From a virus, in the IMG/VR virus record IMGVR_UViG_3300046010_007721, positions 1 to 27,689 of that record: a stretch of 27,689 nucleotides of DNA. The stretch is one strand, 5' to 3'. The translations under genes and the position numbers were made by a program. The notes under the pieces are model-generated. The model was not told the origin of the DNA. It was given only the letters and a program-made list of their open reading frames with translations, and did no database searches. Positions 12,532 to 20,212 of the stretch are shown one piece after another (the first letter of the stretch is position 1; every line of letters begins with the position of its first letter).

Positions 12532-15042
12532 ATGCAAGAACTATCTGCCGTATTCGGGCAAGTACAGGAATTATTATCTGCTGGTATATCCATTGTACCA
12601 GTACGTGACAAAGCAGAAACAAAACAAGATGGGACTATCATACCTGCTAAAGTAGCCTATTCAGGATGGAAACAATACCAATCAACCATTATCAGCAAAG
12701 AGGCGTTATGGTATGAAATGGATAAACATAATACCACCGCTATTGCTATGGTATGCGGTAGCGTATCGGGCAACTTAGAAATAATAGACATAGACTGTAA
12801 GCACTGGAACGGTATAGATGGTAGACTTTTCAGCGATATACGCCAAATATACCCCGAACTATGGTACAGGTTACGCATACACAAAACACCGTCAGGAGGC
12901 TATCATATACTATACAGGATTGCAGACGGTAAAGCGCAAGGAAATAAAAAATTAGCATGGAAAGCAGATGTTAAAGAGTGTGGCATTGAAACAAGGGGAG
13001 AAGGTGGTTATGCACTCGCACCCCCCTCAATGGGATACTCAATACATCAGGGTGCTAACATACCACTAATCACACAATCAGAGCGTGATAGCTTGATTAA
13101 TTTATGCATCAGCTACAACCAACGCATCAAAGCAGAAGTAAGCTACAAGCCGACTAAAAAACAGACCGATTACTACGATGAAAACCCATTTGACCATTTT
13201 AACGGTAGCATAGCAGCAGAGGACATATTAACAGCTAATGGTTATAAAATATTTAATGACCACGATATGTACAGAAGATGGACACGACCTAACAGAAATG
13301 AAGGGGGCGTATCTGTAACATTTCGTAAGGATTACCGATTATACTATTTTTTCACTACATCAACAGAATTTGAGGCGGGCAAATGGTTAACACCAGCAGC
13401 AGTACTATGTACTTTACAATTCGGTGGGGACTACAAAAAACTATACCGTCACTTAGTAGATAGTGGATATGGTAAAATAAAACATGAACACGAACAAAGG
13501 ATAATTAAGACCGCTACAGCCTATAATACCCCTACACCTGCTAACATATCAGATGAGGCTAAGCAGTTTGTACAGGACATACTAATAAAGGCTACAGAAA
13601 CGCACCCACATGGCATATTTTGGGCAATAAACGACAAGGGCGGCACATACATCAGCCGAGAAAAATTGTACACCGTATCGCATGGTTTAGGGTATAGGCT
13701 ACATAAAGAAGATGTAACCAAAATACAAGGATATAAGATATGTCGTACCGATGCACGTACATACTTTGATGAACTTAAAGCATATATACATATCGAAGAT
13801 GCAGACGAATACGAAACTGTTTTTAATGCCTTAGATGAATTTATACAGAAGTCGGGTAAGCACATAATTGCCAGCCTACCCATATTAGATACATCAGTCA
13901 TACTGACCCCCACTAAACACCTATCGTATAAATTCTATAATAATTGCTATGCGACTATTGATAAAGATGGTGTAGAAGTGCTACCCTACTCAGCTCTACC
14001 CACCAATAAATTGATATGGGAAAACAAAATACAACTACGTGACCTAACAGTAACAACAGATAACAGCCATAAGCAATCACTATATTACAAATATCTTGAC
14101 CTATCAGTTAGCGTTACACCGCATGTATTGCAATGTATTGGCTATTTATGCCATGAATTTAAAGACGAATCAGACGCATATATAGTAGTATTAGTTGAGC
14201 AATGCCCCGACCCTAAATCGGGTGGTGGTAGCGGTAAAAACATATTTTCAAATATGCTTAAATACGCTACAAGTGTTAAGAACCTACCCGGTAGCCAAGT
14301 TGTTTTAGATAAGGATTTTTTACAGTCATGGGACTACGAAAAGGTGCTATCTATATCAGATGTGCCGAAAAAGTTTGACTTTCTATTCCTTAAAGAATTG
14401 TCATCAGGTAACGGTATCAACAAAAAGCTATTCAAAAATATAAGTACTGTTGATGTGGGCGATATGCCAAAGTTATTAGTAAGCACAAATTACAGTTATG
14501 AGGTGTCAGACGGTGGGTTAAGGCGTAGAATTATCCCGATAGAATTTACTGACTTTTTTACTAAAGCAGGGGGCGTAAATACTCACTTTGGAAAGATGTT
14601 TCCTACCGATTGGACTACCGAAGATTGGCAAGCCTATGATAACATTATCCTTGCATCTATTCAACAATGGCTTAAGGTCATGAGGCTTACAGCCCCCCAA
14701 TTAACCGAAGGTGGATGGCAAAAACAATTTGAACAGGAGTATGGATTATTAACTTTGCAGTTCATAGAGGAAAATATTACAGAATGGAAACTTATAAAAA
14801 AAGTGCAGGTTAAAGCGTTCAATAACACCTACGATACCTTTTATTCTGATAATGGGGGAAACAAATTGTATAAGTTATCATCTATTCGGCTTAATTCAGC
14901 ACTAGAAAGCTACTGTCAAAAACACGAAATACACTTTGAAAAACAAGTAGTAATGAAGGAAAATGGCATACTTGACAGATATAAGTTATTTAATGGAGAG
15001 CAAAAAAATGATAATTCAGCACCCGATTTAGTACCTTTTTAG
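12532..15042 (+). CDS. Primase-polymerase / SF3 helicase (replicative primase-helicase)
   Basis: An 836-residue protein. The N-terminal Prim-Pol (archaeo-eukaryotic primase type) shows DID (86-88) as metal ligands, SGGYH (121-125) and ETRGEGGYALAPPS (153-166). The C-terminal part is a D5/SF3-type ATPase: Walker A GGGSGKN (564-570), SISDVPKKFDF near 606 (Walker B region) and LRRRIIPIEF near 664-673, with the arginine cluster. Such fusions unwind DNA and lay primers at phage and plasmid origins. The gene stands between the candidate small RNA and the iteron-like repeat block, which fits an initiator acting next door. Confidence 0.85.
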   Translation: MQELSAVFGQVQELLSAGISIVPVRDKAETKQDGTIIPAKVAYSGWKQYQSTIISKEALWYEMDKHNTTAIAMVCGSVSGNLEIIDIDCKHWNGIDGRLFSDIRQIYPELWYRLRIHKTPSGGYHILYRIADGKAQGNKKLAWKADVKECGIETRGEGGYALAPPSMGYSIHQGANIPLITQSERDSLINLCISYNQRIKAEVSYKPTKKQTDYYDENPFDHFNGSIAAEDILTANGYKIFNDHDMYRRWTRPNRNEGGVSVTFRKDYRLYYFFTTSTEFEAGKWLTPAAVLCTLQFGGDYKKLYRHLVDSGYGKIKHEHEQRIIKTATAYNTPTPANISDEAKQFVQDILIKATETHPHGIFWAINDKGGTYISREKLYTVSHGLGYRLHKEDVTKIQGYKICRTDARTYFDELKAYIHIEDADEYETVFNALDEFIQKSGKHIIASLPILDTSVILTPTKHLSYKFYNNCYATIDKDGVEVLPYSALPTNKLIWENKIQLRDLTVTTDNSHKQSLYYKYLDLSVSVTPHVLQCIGYLCHEFKDESDAYIVVLVEQCPDPKSGGGSGKNIFSNMLKYATSVKNLPGSQVVLDKDFLQSWDYEKVLSISDVPKKFDFLFLKELSSGNGINKKLFKNISTVDVGDMPKLLVSTNYSYEVSDGGLRRRIIPIEFTDFFTKAGGVNTHFGKMFPTDWTTEDWQAYDNIILASIQQWLKVMRLTAPQLTEGGWQKQFEQEYGLLTLQFIEENITEWKLIKKVQVKAFNNTYDTFYSDNGGNKLYKLSSIRLNSALESYCQKHEIHFEKQVVMKENGILDRYKLFNGEQKNDNSAPDLVPF

Positions 15043-15057
15043 CCATTTTAGCCAAAA

Positions 15058-15373
15058 GTTACAAGGAAGTCTGTAACTGTTACAAACTTTTTTTCAAACT
15101 CTGTAACCGATAACTAACTGATTATCAACTACTTATAACTAAAGTTACAGAGTTACAGACTTTTTTCCTATTAACGCATGAAGAGAAAAAAAAAGAAGAG
15201 TAGTAAAAGTAAAAAAGTAAGAGGCTGCAACTTTTTTTATTTATATAGAATGGGGTTAAAAATGGGTAAAAGTTTGTAACTCGGCATTTTGGGCGAAAAA
15301 AGCACTGATTATCAATGAGTTAGCGGTTACAAACTTTGAAAAAAACGAAAATGCAAGTCTGTAACTTTGTAAC
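15058..15373. repeat. Iteron-like repeat block, candidate replication origin
   Basis: The 403-base gap 15043-15445 has no gene. It holds ten copies of GTTACA or its complement TGTAAC, at 15058, 15072, 15079, 15102, 15144, 15152, 15275, 15326, 15360 and 15368, several in the longer form GTTACARACTT. Two pairs are tandem with an 8-nt period, and one pair (15068-15088) is inverted. CTGATTATCAA occurs twice (15118-15128 and 15305-15315). Between the clusters lie a purine-rich tract (15178-15225) and an AT-rich stretch (15231-15249). Repeats plus an easily melted tract beside a primase-helicase gene are the usual make-up of an origin. This is inference from pattern. Confidence 0.6.
15067..15095 (+). 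terminator. Intrinsic terminator formed by inverted repeat pair
   Basis: AAGT-C-TGTAA pairs with TTACA-A-ACTT around a 3-nt loop, with one C/A mismatch, and seven T residues follow the 3' arm. It lies 25 nt after the primase-helicase stop and uses one of the inverted GTTACA pairs, so the element may serve both termination and origin structure. Confidence 0.5.
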
Positions 15374-15445
15374 TTTCTAATATGTAGCAGTCCCCAACAT
15401 TTAAATAACAAAACACAATTTAAACTAAAATAACTTACAGGCGCA

Positions 15446-15823
15446 ATGACAAAACAACAACTACTTGAACAAGATGCAATAGGTTGGGCATCAGAGGACA
15501 AACTACAAGCCGCATGTTATCAGTGGGCGCATAACACCTATCCTGAAATAAGAGGTACATTGTTTAGCGTTCCGAATGGTGGGTACAGAAACAAAATAGA
15601 GGTTATGAAAATGAAAGCGACAGGGCTTACATCAGGTGTACCTGATATGCTTTGTGTATATGGCGGCAAATTAACGGCAATAGAGCTTAAAAATGGGGCT
15701 AGTGGTGTACTTAGTAGGGAACAGAAAGAACTACACCTTATTTGGGCTAAAAACGGGCATTACGTGCATGTTTGCAGAACGGCAAGTGATTGGATTAATG
15801 TAATTGAAAACTTAACCCTATGA
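15446..15823 (+). CDS. VRR-NUC domain nuclease
   Basis: A 125-residue single-domain protein. Glu18 (SEDKLQ), SGVPDM (63-68) with Asp67, IELK (79-82) with the Glu80-x-Lys82 pair, and the Gln at 93 are the VRR-NUC active-site set of the PD-(D/E)XK fold. Stand-alone phage VRR-NUC enzymes cut branched DNA such as Holliday junctions in test-tube studies of relatives. Here it could resolve replication and recombination intermediates. It overlaps the following HNH-like gene by 4 nt and sits just after the candidate origin. Confidence 0.85.
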   Translation: MTKQQLLEQDAIGWASEDKLQAACYQWAHNTYPEIRGTLFSVPNGGYRNKIEVMKMKATGLTSGVPDMLCVYGGKLTAIELKNGASGVLSREQKELHLIWAKNGHYVHVCRTASDWINVIENLTL

Positions 15824-16140
15824 AAACACAAATCAGAATAAGCCGACAAGACCGAGATATAGTGCTAAACAAGTATGGCTGCAAATGTGCATATTGCGGT
15901 AACAACTTAACCATAGCCACATTAAAACTAGACCCCACACCCGATAGTATATACCCATCTTGTATGAGGTGTAAGAGGCGTAAGGGGAGTAAGGGTATTG
16001 AGCAGTTTAGGCTACATATAGCAGTGGTACATAAGCAGCTACAGTATCTAAATAGTAAATACAGTTTGTGTAAGGATTATGGATTAGTAGCAGATGTAAC
16101 AAACGATGTAATTTTCCACTTTGAAAAATGTAAAAAATGA
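15820..16140 (+). CDS. HNH-like zinc-binding protein (degenerate motif)
   Basis: A 106-residue protein. CAYC (23-26) and CMRC (48-51) form the Cys-pair frame of an HNH/McrA-type finger, and the KRRKGSKGIEQFR segment after it fits HNH enzymes (N-x-x-KG pattern). The usual catalytic His before Asp is replaced (LKLDPTP), so cleavage activity is uncertain. It may be a structural or DNA-binding relative. Overlaps of 4 nt on both sides couple it to the VRR-NUC and methyltransferase-like genes. Confidence 0.65.
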   Translation: MKTQIRISRQDRDIVLNKYGCKCAYCGNNLTIATLKLDPTPDSIYPSCMRCKRRKGSKGIEQFRLHIAVVHKQLQYLNSKYSLCKDYGLVADVTNDVIFHFEKCKK

Positions 16141-16775
16141 AAGTATTAATAGGCTGCGAAGAAAGCCAAACAGTATGTAAAGCGTTTAGAAATAAAGGGC
16201 ATGAGGCATATAGCTGTGATATACAAGATTGTAGCGGTGGACATACCGAATGGCATATTAAAGGTGATGTAATAGAAGCTATTTTATCAGATAGTTGGGA
16301 TTTTATAGGACTTCACCCAATGTGTACAGCTATGACACTATCAGGTAACAGAACCTACGCACCAGGTAAAGAAAAGCATTATTTAAGACTTCAATCGGTA
16401 GAATGGACTATTAATTTATGGAATTTAGCAACTTCCGTCTGTGATAAGGTTTACATGGAAAATCCTATGGGCGCAATGAATCCCGATAAAAGGCTACCAA
16501 AGCCACAGATAATACAGCCTTATTATTTTGGTGATGAAGCGCAAAAAACTACTTGTTTGTGGTTGTATGGATTACCTTTATTAGTTCACTACAAAAACGA
16601 TGATTTATTTAATAAAAAAACGCATGTTTCACCTGGAGAAATGATAACTACTACAACAGGTAAAACGTTTAATAAATGGTATTGGGATACAAGTAAAAGA
16701 TGCGCAGATAGGGCAAAAATTAGAAGTAAGTCTTTCCCAGGCATTTCAAAAGCTATGGCAGACCAATGGGGATAA
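16137..16775 (+). CDS. Phage DNA cytosine methyltransferase-like protein
   Basis: A 212-residue protein. CEESQTV (7-13) and GHEAYSCDI (21-29) form the SAM-binding start. LHPMCTAM (59-66) stands where C5-cytosine methyltransferases have the PC catalytic motif, with Cys63 as candidate nucleophile. ENPMG (108-112) corresponds to the ENV motif. It is shorter than a classic enzyme and lacks a visible target recognition domain, as is common in phage relatives annotated as DNA cytosine methyltransferase. It may mask phage DNA from restriction. It ends at a strong hairpin facing the minus-strand cluster. Confidence 0.7.
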   Translation: MKVLIGCEESQTVCKAFRNKGHEAYSCDIQDCSGGHTEWHIKGDVIEAILSDSWDFIGLHPMCTAMTLSGNRTYAPGKEKHYLRLQSVEWTINLWNLATSVCDKVYMENPMGAMNPDKRLPKPQIIQPYYFGDEAQKTTCLWLYGLPLLVHYKNDDLFNKKTHVSPGEMITTTTGKTFNKWYWDTSKRCADRAKIRSKSFPGISKAMADQWG

Positions 16776-16790
16776 CACCTACCTACAATA

Positions 16791-16825
16791 AAAAAACCCC
16801 CGTAATCGAAAGATTAGGGGGGTTT
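16791..16825. terminator. Terminator with GAAA tetraloop between convergent genes
   Basis: CCCCC (16797-16801) pairs with GGGGG (16818-16822), a G/G mismatch follows, then TAATC (16803-16807) pairs with GATTA (16812-16816) closed by a GAAA tetraloop. Six A residues upstream give a U6 tail for the minus-strand transcript. In the plus direction only three T residues follow, so it works mainly for the minus cluster. Confidence 0.8.
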
Positions 16826-16829
16826 AATG

Positions 16830-17150
16830 CTATATTGTGGTGGTCATTGCATCAACCCACTTTTGAACGCTACCATGTTTGCTGATTATAGCGGCTTTTA
16901 TGGTGGGTTTTATTCTGATAGTGGTAATCTCTTTAGGTGCGTTACCTTGTTTCTTTCGTTGTTCGGCTCGGATAATCTGCCATGCGTTTGCCCATGCTTT
17001 GGGTTCGGAGGTTTGCATGTTGTTACTAATCATAAAGCCTTTTTTGTTTGACCTTATGTAAAATCCTTTGAGTGGGTATATTTGCTCTACGCAATCCGCA
17101 TCGGGGTAAACTTCAAGCACTTTGACTTTACTTATGATTGTTCTAGGCAT
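16830..17150 (-). CDS. Hypothetical protein
   Basis: A 106-residue basic protein. The N-terminal half is beta-rich (TIISKVKVLEVYPDADCVEQIY, then KGFYIRSNKKGFMIS). The C-terminal half is helical (AWANAWQIIRAEQRKK). No family recognised. It is the last gene of the minus-strand cluster and ends at the GAAA-loop terminator. Confidence 0.65.
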   Translation of the reverse strand: MPRTIISKVKVLEVYPDADCVEQIYPLKGFYIRSNKKGFMISNNMQTSEPKAWANAWQIIRAEQRKKQGNAPKEITTIRIKPTIKAAIISKHGSVQKWVDAMTTTI

Positions 17151-17151
17151 G

Positions 17152-17217
17152 TTAAAAGTTTTGTATTAATGCCGCAAGTATCAGCAGCGTTAGGAATATT
17201 ATTATTTTGCGTATCAT
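17152..17217 (-). CDS. Tiny membrane peptide
   Basis: A 21-residue peptide (MIRKIIIFLTLL...) with one hydrophobic helix after a basic start. It ends one base before the start of the next gene, the kind of spacing seen for coupled genes. It may be only a leader peptide, or not translated at all. Confidence 0.35.
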   Translation of the reverse strand: MIRKIIIFLTLLILAALIQNF

Positions 17218-17277
17218 GTAGTTAAAATTAAGGGGGTGTAATTTTTTTTTCCAAAAAACCGTGGGGGGGGGTAAAGC

Positions 17278-17727
17278 CTATTCTATTGGTAGGCTGCTAA
17301 GGTCGCTTAATGCAATGTAGTGGGTAAAATTTGGCAAGTATTGACCGTTACCAATATAAAGAGTTATTTCATTATGTCTATCTAATTCTAAACTTCCCAT
17401 AAATATAATTGTAGGTTCATTAATGTGCATAGCTACAACAGTATCTATACATAGGTTATTTGCGTCAATTTTACGCCACATTACGGGCGGTTTTGCTGGT
17501 TCAGGTACGTAGCTATTGTCGAGGTGTTTAAGGTCGGAGTATGGGGCATTAAAATCAAAAGATACTTTACTCCAAAATTTTGTTCCTTCTGGGCTAACGT
17601 TCCAAATAAAACCATCCCATAATATTTCATCTAGGTAGGTGTATGTACGTTCTTTATTTACATTCTCCATTATCTTGCCCCTAATAATCGGGCATGGGTG
17701 TGTTGATACTATCTGTTCTAATGTCAT
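17278..17727 (-). CDS. Hypothetical protein
   Basis: A 149-residue soluble protein. A stretch near residues 28-55 (YTYLDEILWDGFIWNVSPEG) is rich in aromatic residues, and the C-terminal half is beta-rich (IIFMGSLELDRHNEITLYIG). A second in-frame ATG at residue 20 could be the true start. Just downstream lie runs of nine C and nine A (minus strand). No function recognised. Confidence 0.65.
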   Translation of the reverse strand: MTLEQIVSTHPCPIIRGKIMENVNKERTYTYLDEILWDGFIWNVSPEGTKFWSKVSFDFNAPYSDLKHLDNSYVPEPAKPPVMWRKIDANNLCIDTVVAMHINEPTIIFMGSLELDRHNEITLYIGNGQYLPNFTHYIALSDLSSLPIE

Positions 17728-17805
17728 TGTGGTGTGTGTTTAGTTTTGCCCACAATAGCCGCCTGAATTAACAGTGCGGCTCGGTGGGGGAGTGTTGTGA
17801 TGTAA

Positions 17806-17994
17806 TTAGGCTAGTATTTTGTTAGCCCATTTAGTTGCTGTTTTTTCGTTGCTAAATGATTTGAGTTGCAGTAAATCTTCTTGAGTATCAATGCCAGTTT
17901 TAGTGTATTGAACATAAGCGGCATTTATTGTACCGTTACCGCTTGTAGATATTTTAACTGCTTTGCTACCTGATGTGTTTGTTAGAGTTGTCAT
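17806..17994 (-). CDS. Small hypothetical protein
   Basis: A 62-residue Thr/Ser/Asn-rich protein (MTTLTNTSGSKAVKISTSG...). ATG at 17992-17994 was chosen over an in-frame upstream ATG at 18024 because the -7 box at 18022-18029 overlaps the latter. A hairpin, AGCCGC (17757-17762) with GCGGCT (17776-17781), lies downstream. Function unknown. Confidence 0.6.
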   Translation of the reverse strand: MTTLTNTSGSKAVKISTSGNGTINAAYVQYTKTGIDTQEDLLQLKSFSNEKTATKWANKILA

Positions 17995-18021
17995 AACTGT
18001 GTGTTTGTGTTTTTGTTTTTT

Positions 18022-18045
18022 CAAAGGTAATACAAAGTAAATTAC
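18022..18045 (-). promoter_or_regulatory. -7 box with TAATACAAAGT operator-like site
   Basis: On the minus strand TACCTTTG (complement of 18022-18029) fits TAnnTTTG. It overlaps GTAATACAAAGTAAATTAC (18027-18045), an inverted repeat GTAAT-N9-ATTAC. The same GTAATACAAAGT core recurs at 19821 and 20230, which suggests a shared regulator. Confidence 0.5.
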
Positions 18046-18082
18046 TAACCTAATTTATTTTGAAAAGTTTTGCAGTTGCTCG

Positions 18083-18096
18083 GATGCTGCACCCCG
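18083..18096 (-). repeat. Short intergenic repeat, copy 1
   Basis: GATGCTGCACCCCG is a near copy of 19124-19137. On the minus strand GCAG pairs with a nearby CTGC to form a small hairpin. It lies between two minus-strand genes; role unknown. Confidence 0.4.
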
Positions 18097-18106
18097 AAAA
18101 TATTAT

Positions 18107-18403
18107 TTAACCTTTAAACTCATCAAATATTCTACTACTTACAGTGTACTGACCAAGTAAGACCATGTCTGTACTGCAATCAGGATTTGTGCCATAAACA
18201 AACTCAATAACTTTTTCTCCTATTTTTTTTATACCTGAAAACTTCACATTGCTACCATACGGCATACCTGCCATTATATCTGATTTCCCCGACTGCGTAA
18301 AGTATGGCGCATATTCTTCCAGTAGGTTTACTGTATATTGCTTTTTTAGCATTTCTAATTTTACTGCATTTACTGGTGTAAACTTTTGATTTGTCTTTTT
18401 CAT
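18107..18403 (-). CDS. Hypothetical protein
   Basis: A 98-residue soluble protein, basic at the N-terminus (MKKTNQKFTPVNAVKLEML), then mixed helix and strand. It has its own well-formed promoter (18427-18458, minus) and an A/C-rich leader before the ATG. No family recognised. Confidence 0.65.
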   Translation of the reverse strand: MKKTNQKFTPVNAVKLEMLKKQYTVNLLEEYAPYFTQSGKSDIMAGMPYGSNVKFSGIKKIGEKVIEFVYGTNPDCSTDMVLLGQYTVSSRIFDEFKG

Positions 18404-18426
18404 TTGTGTGTTTGTTTAATTTTTAT

Positions 18427-18458
18427 CAAAGATAATTCAGTCTGTATTACTAATCAAA
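18427..18458 (-). promoter_or_regulatory. Canonical promoter (minus strand)
   Basis: TTTG (complement of 18455-18458), 20 nt, TATCTTTG (complement of 18427-18434): both boxes match. It drives the gene at 18403-18107. A TAATACAGACTGAATTA stretch lies between the boxes, similar to blocks at the other minus-strand promoters. Confidence 0.75.
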
Positions 18459-18474
18459 TAAAAGTACAACTATT

Positions 18475-18696
18475 TTAAAAAATATTTTCTAACTCCTTTC
18501 TAAACTGTTTCCGATGCCAGTCATTCATGTGTTTAAACTCACTTTCATTATCATGGTAGAACCTTTGCACTGTAATAGTTCCGTAAGTACCAAACCGAGT
18601 ATTTTTAACCATATCGGTAAACTTTTGGTATTGTTTATCGGTTTTTATCTTGTACCAATAATCTATGATTGACTGTATTTTGTTTATTGTTTTCAT
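18475..18696 (-). CDS. Small hypothetical protein
   Basis: A 73-residue basic, aromatic-rich, helical protein (IDYWYKIKTDKQYQKFTDMVKN). It sits 1 nt after the stop of 18698-18919. No motif recognised. Confidence 0.6.
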   Translation of the reverse strand: MKTINKIQSIIDYWYKIKTDKQYQKFTDMVKNTRFGTYGTITVQRFYHDNESEFKHMNDWHRKQFRKELENIF

Positions 18697-18697
18697 C

Positions 18698-18919
18698 TCA
18701 GCATGATTTAAAATAGCCTGGTTCTCTACCTACTACCCAGTTCATAATGTATCTGCAACCGCAATACTCAATAGTATAATTTGGCTTATTACCGTACAAT
18801 GCAAGTACCTTAGCTTCGTTCTCCATTGGTATGTTGGCTATCATTGGTAGCCCTAAATTACCGTTGTTAAACACGTTTAAATAAATATCTCCGTTACGTA
18901 TAATGTTTGTGTATTCCAT
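18698..18919 (-). CDS. Small hypothetical protein
   Basis: A 73-residue protein that looks beta-rich at the start (YTNIIRNGDIYLNVFNNGNLG), with a CGC pair near residue 53. It sits 3 nt after the previous stop, within an operon of three genes (19099 to 18475). Function unknown. Confidence 0.6.
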   Translation of the reverse strand: MEYTNIIRNGDIYLNVFNNGNLGLPMIANIPMENEAKVLALYGNKPNYTIEYCGCRYIMNWVVGREPGYFKSC

Positions 18920-18922
18920 GTG

Positions 18923-19099
18923 TTATTTTTTAGTAGTTATCAATTCAAATTTAGCCCCTTTTATAACCTCATAAGTATCAGCACATATTGCACCATGCTT
19001 TAAAAAATGCCTATGTTGTTTCTTAGCAATAGCAGCAGTACGATAGTTGCATTGTCTAATAAATTCACCCGATTTGCTAAAAATAATTATTATGTTCAT
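18923..19099 (-). CDS. Small basic hypothetical protein
   Basis: A 58-residue protein starting at the ATG complementary to 19097-19099 (MNIIIIFSKSGEF...), then basic with several His and Cys residues (AKKQHRHFLKHGAICA). It ends 3 nt before the next start. It is the first gene of a compact three-gene run. Function unknown. Confidence 0.55.
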   Translation of the reverse strand: MNIIIIFSKSGEFIRQCNYRTAAIAKKQHRHFLKHGAICADTYEVIKGAKFELITTKK

Positions 19100-19123
19100 G
19101 TCGTTTAGTTTAATGCAGTGTAA

Positions 19124-19137
19124 GATGCTGCGCCCTG
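19124..19137 (-). repeat. Short intergenic repeat, copy 2
   Basis: GATGCTGCGCCCTG differs from the copy at 18083-18096 at two of 14 positions, and the surrounding TGCAGT is also shared. On the minus strand GCAG can pair with CTGC across about nine bases. Both copies lie just upstream of minus-strand genes. Confidence 0.4.
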
Positions 19138-19151
19138 TGTGTTGTTAAAGA

Positions 19152-19766
19152 TTAATGATAGTGTGATTGATATTTTTCTTTACCGTCCCATAATCTAGCG
19201 CTTGCGTATGATGCAATTGTAACATAACCGCCTTCATTGTATTGTGAAAACTGTATTTTCTTTCTTAATAATTCACCGCTAAAATCTATAGTTTTTGTAG
19301 CTGTTACCATTTCAGACATACTACATAAAGCCTCTACCATTTCACCGCATAATGGCAATAGTTTACACATTGATTTTGTCATTTCAACTACACAATAGTA
19401 ATCTACATTTGTTTGGTCATAGCCCCATGATGAGTACAAAACAGCACCCAATTCTATTTTGTTTGCTACGTGTGGAACAACACCAGCATACTTAACAGTG
19501 TACTCCATTTCTACCTGTTTTGCTATTCTTGTTTTTAGAATGTTATCTAATAACATACCTTCAAAGTCTGATAAGTCACCAATAAAGCTATCAAAGTTTA
19601 CAAGGCAAAGATTAACGTTTTCAACTATTTCAATTTGTTTCTCAAATAGTTCATCACATTTGTAACCGCCTTTTACTACTTCAAAAAGTTCGGTAAATTC
19701 AATAACAGATTTGTCTGTAAGCAATGGGAACTGTTTGCTGATTGATGCTAATGTGTAAGTGTTCAT
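19152..19766 (-). CDS. Hypothetical protein with SWGYDQTNVDYY motif
   Basis: A 204-residue protein, the largest of the minus cluster. The central segment YSSWGYDQTNVDYYCVVEM is strikingly aromatic and looks like a conserved core, followed by a Cys/Met-rich helix (CKLLPLCGEMVEALCSM). The end has strands and GGYVTIASYASARLW. I recall similar SWGYDQTN segments in uncharacterised proteins of phages and other mobile elements, but cannot name a family. It is driven from the 19804-19838 promoter region. Function unknown. Confidence 0.7.
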   Translation of the reverse strand: MNTYTLASISKQFPLLTDKSVIEFTELFEVVKGGYKCDELFEKQIEIVENVNLCLVNFDSFIGDLSDFEGMLLDNILKTRIAKQVEMEYTVKYAGVVPHVANKIELGAVLYSSWGYDQTNVDYYCVVEMTKSMCKLLPLCGEMVEALCSMSEMVTATKTIDFSGELLRKKIQFSQYNEGGYVTIASYASARLWDGKEKYQSHYH

Positions 19767-19803
19767 TTTTGTGTGTTTTTAGTTGTTTGTGTTTTTGATG
19801 ATG

Positions 19804-19838
19804 TAAAGGTAATTCAAAAAGTAATACAAAGTGTATTA
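19804..19838 (-). promoter_or_regulatory. Promoter/operator block, copy 1
   Basis: On the minus strand TACCTTTA (complement of 19804-19811) acts as -7 variant. GTAATACAAAGTGTATTA (19821-19838) contains an inverted repeat TAATAC-N5-GTATTA. The whole block to about 19868 (ending in GAGATATTTTTT) is repeated at 20212-20266. It probably controls the gene at 19766. Confidence 0.55.
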
Positions 19839-19872
19839 TTGTGGAATTATTTTGAGATATTTTTTTTCAGTA

Positions 19873-20193
19873 TTAGTTAAGTACTGATACTCTTTTAATC
19901 TCTTCTATTGCTATGTATTCTTTTAGTTCAATTTCAGCCATCATTAATGCTGTTTTCATTTCAGGGCTTTTGTAGTTCTTTGCAGCATCTTCAAATGATT
20001 TGTATATTTTACCGCCAAATCTATAAGCGGGGTTATTAGTCATTTTAGTAACCGATACATAATTTGAGCTACCAAATACCCACATTATGTTCCACATATT
20101 ACCAGCTACTTTTTTAGTTGATGTAGCGTACATAGCATCTTTAGTTCTTAAAGTCTTGCAAGTGTTTTCGATTAAGTTTTTATTTGCGTTCAT
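19873..20193 (-). CDS. Hypothetical protein
   Basis: A 106-residue protein starting at the ATG complementary to 20191-20193, just after its promoter block; an earlier in-frame ATG at 20238 lies within the promoter. It has a compact beta-rich middle (NMWNIMWVFGSSNYVSVTKM) and a helical end. It is divergent from the terminase genes. Function unknown. Confidence 0.65.
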   Translation of the reverse strand: MNANKNLIENTCKTLRTKDAMYATSTKKVAGNMWNIMWVFGSSNYVSVTKMTNNPAYRFGGKIYKSFEDAAKNYKSPEMKTALMMAEIELKEYIAIEEIKRVSVLN

Positions 20194-20212
20194 ATCGTTT
20201 GTGTTTAGACTG

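Noticed and set aside
15058-15373. CRISPR array
   Set aside because: The repeated units are 6-11 bp, occur in both orientations and have irregular spacing, and no cas gene is present; iterons fit better.
17743-17750. TAGTTTTG on the plus strand near 17743
   Set aside because: It matches the -7 box but points away from the minus-strand genes with no plus-strand gene downstream.
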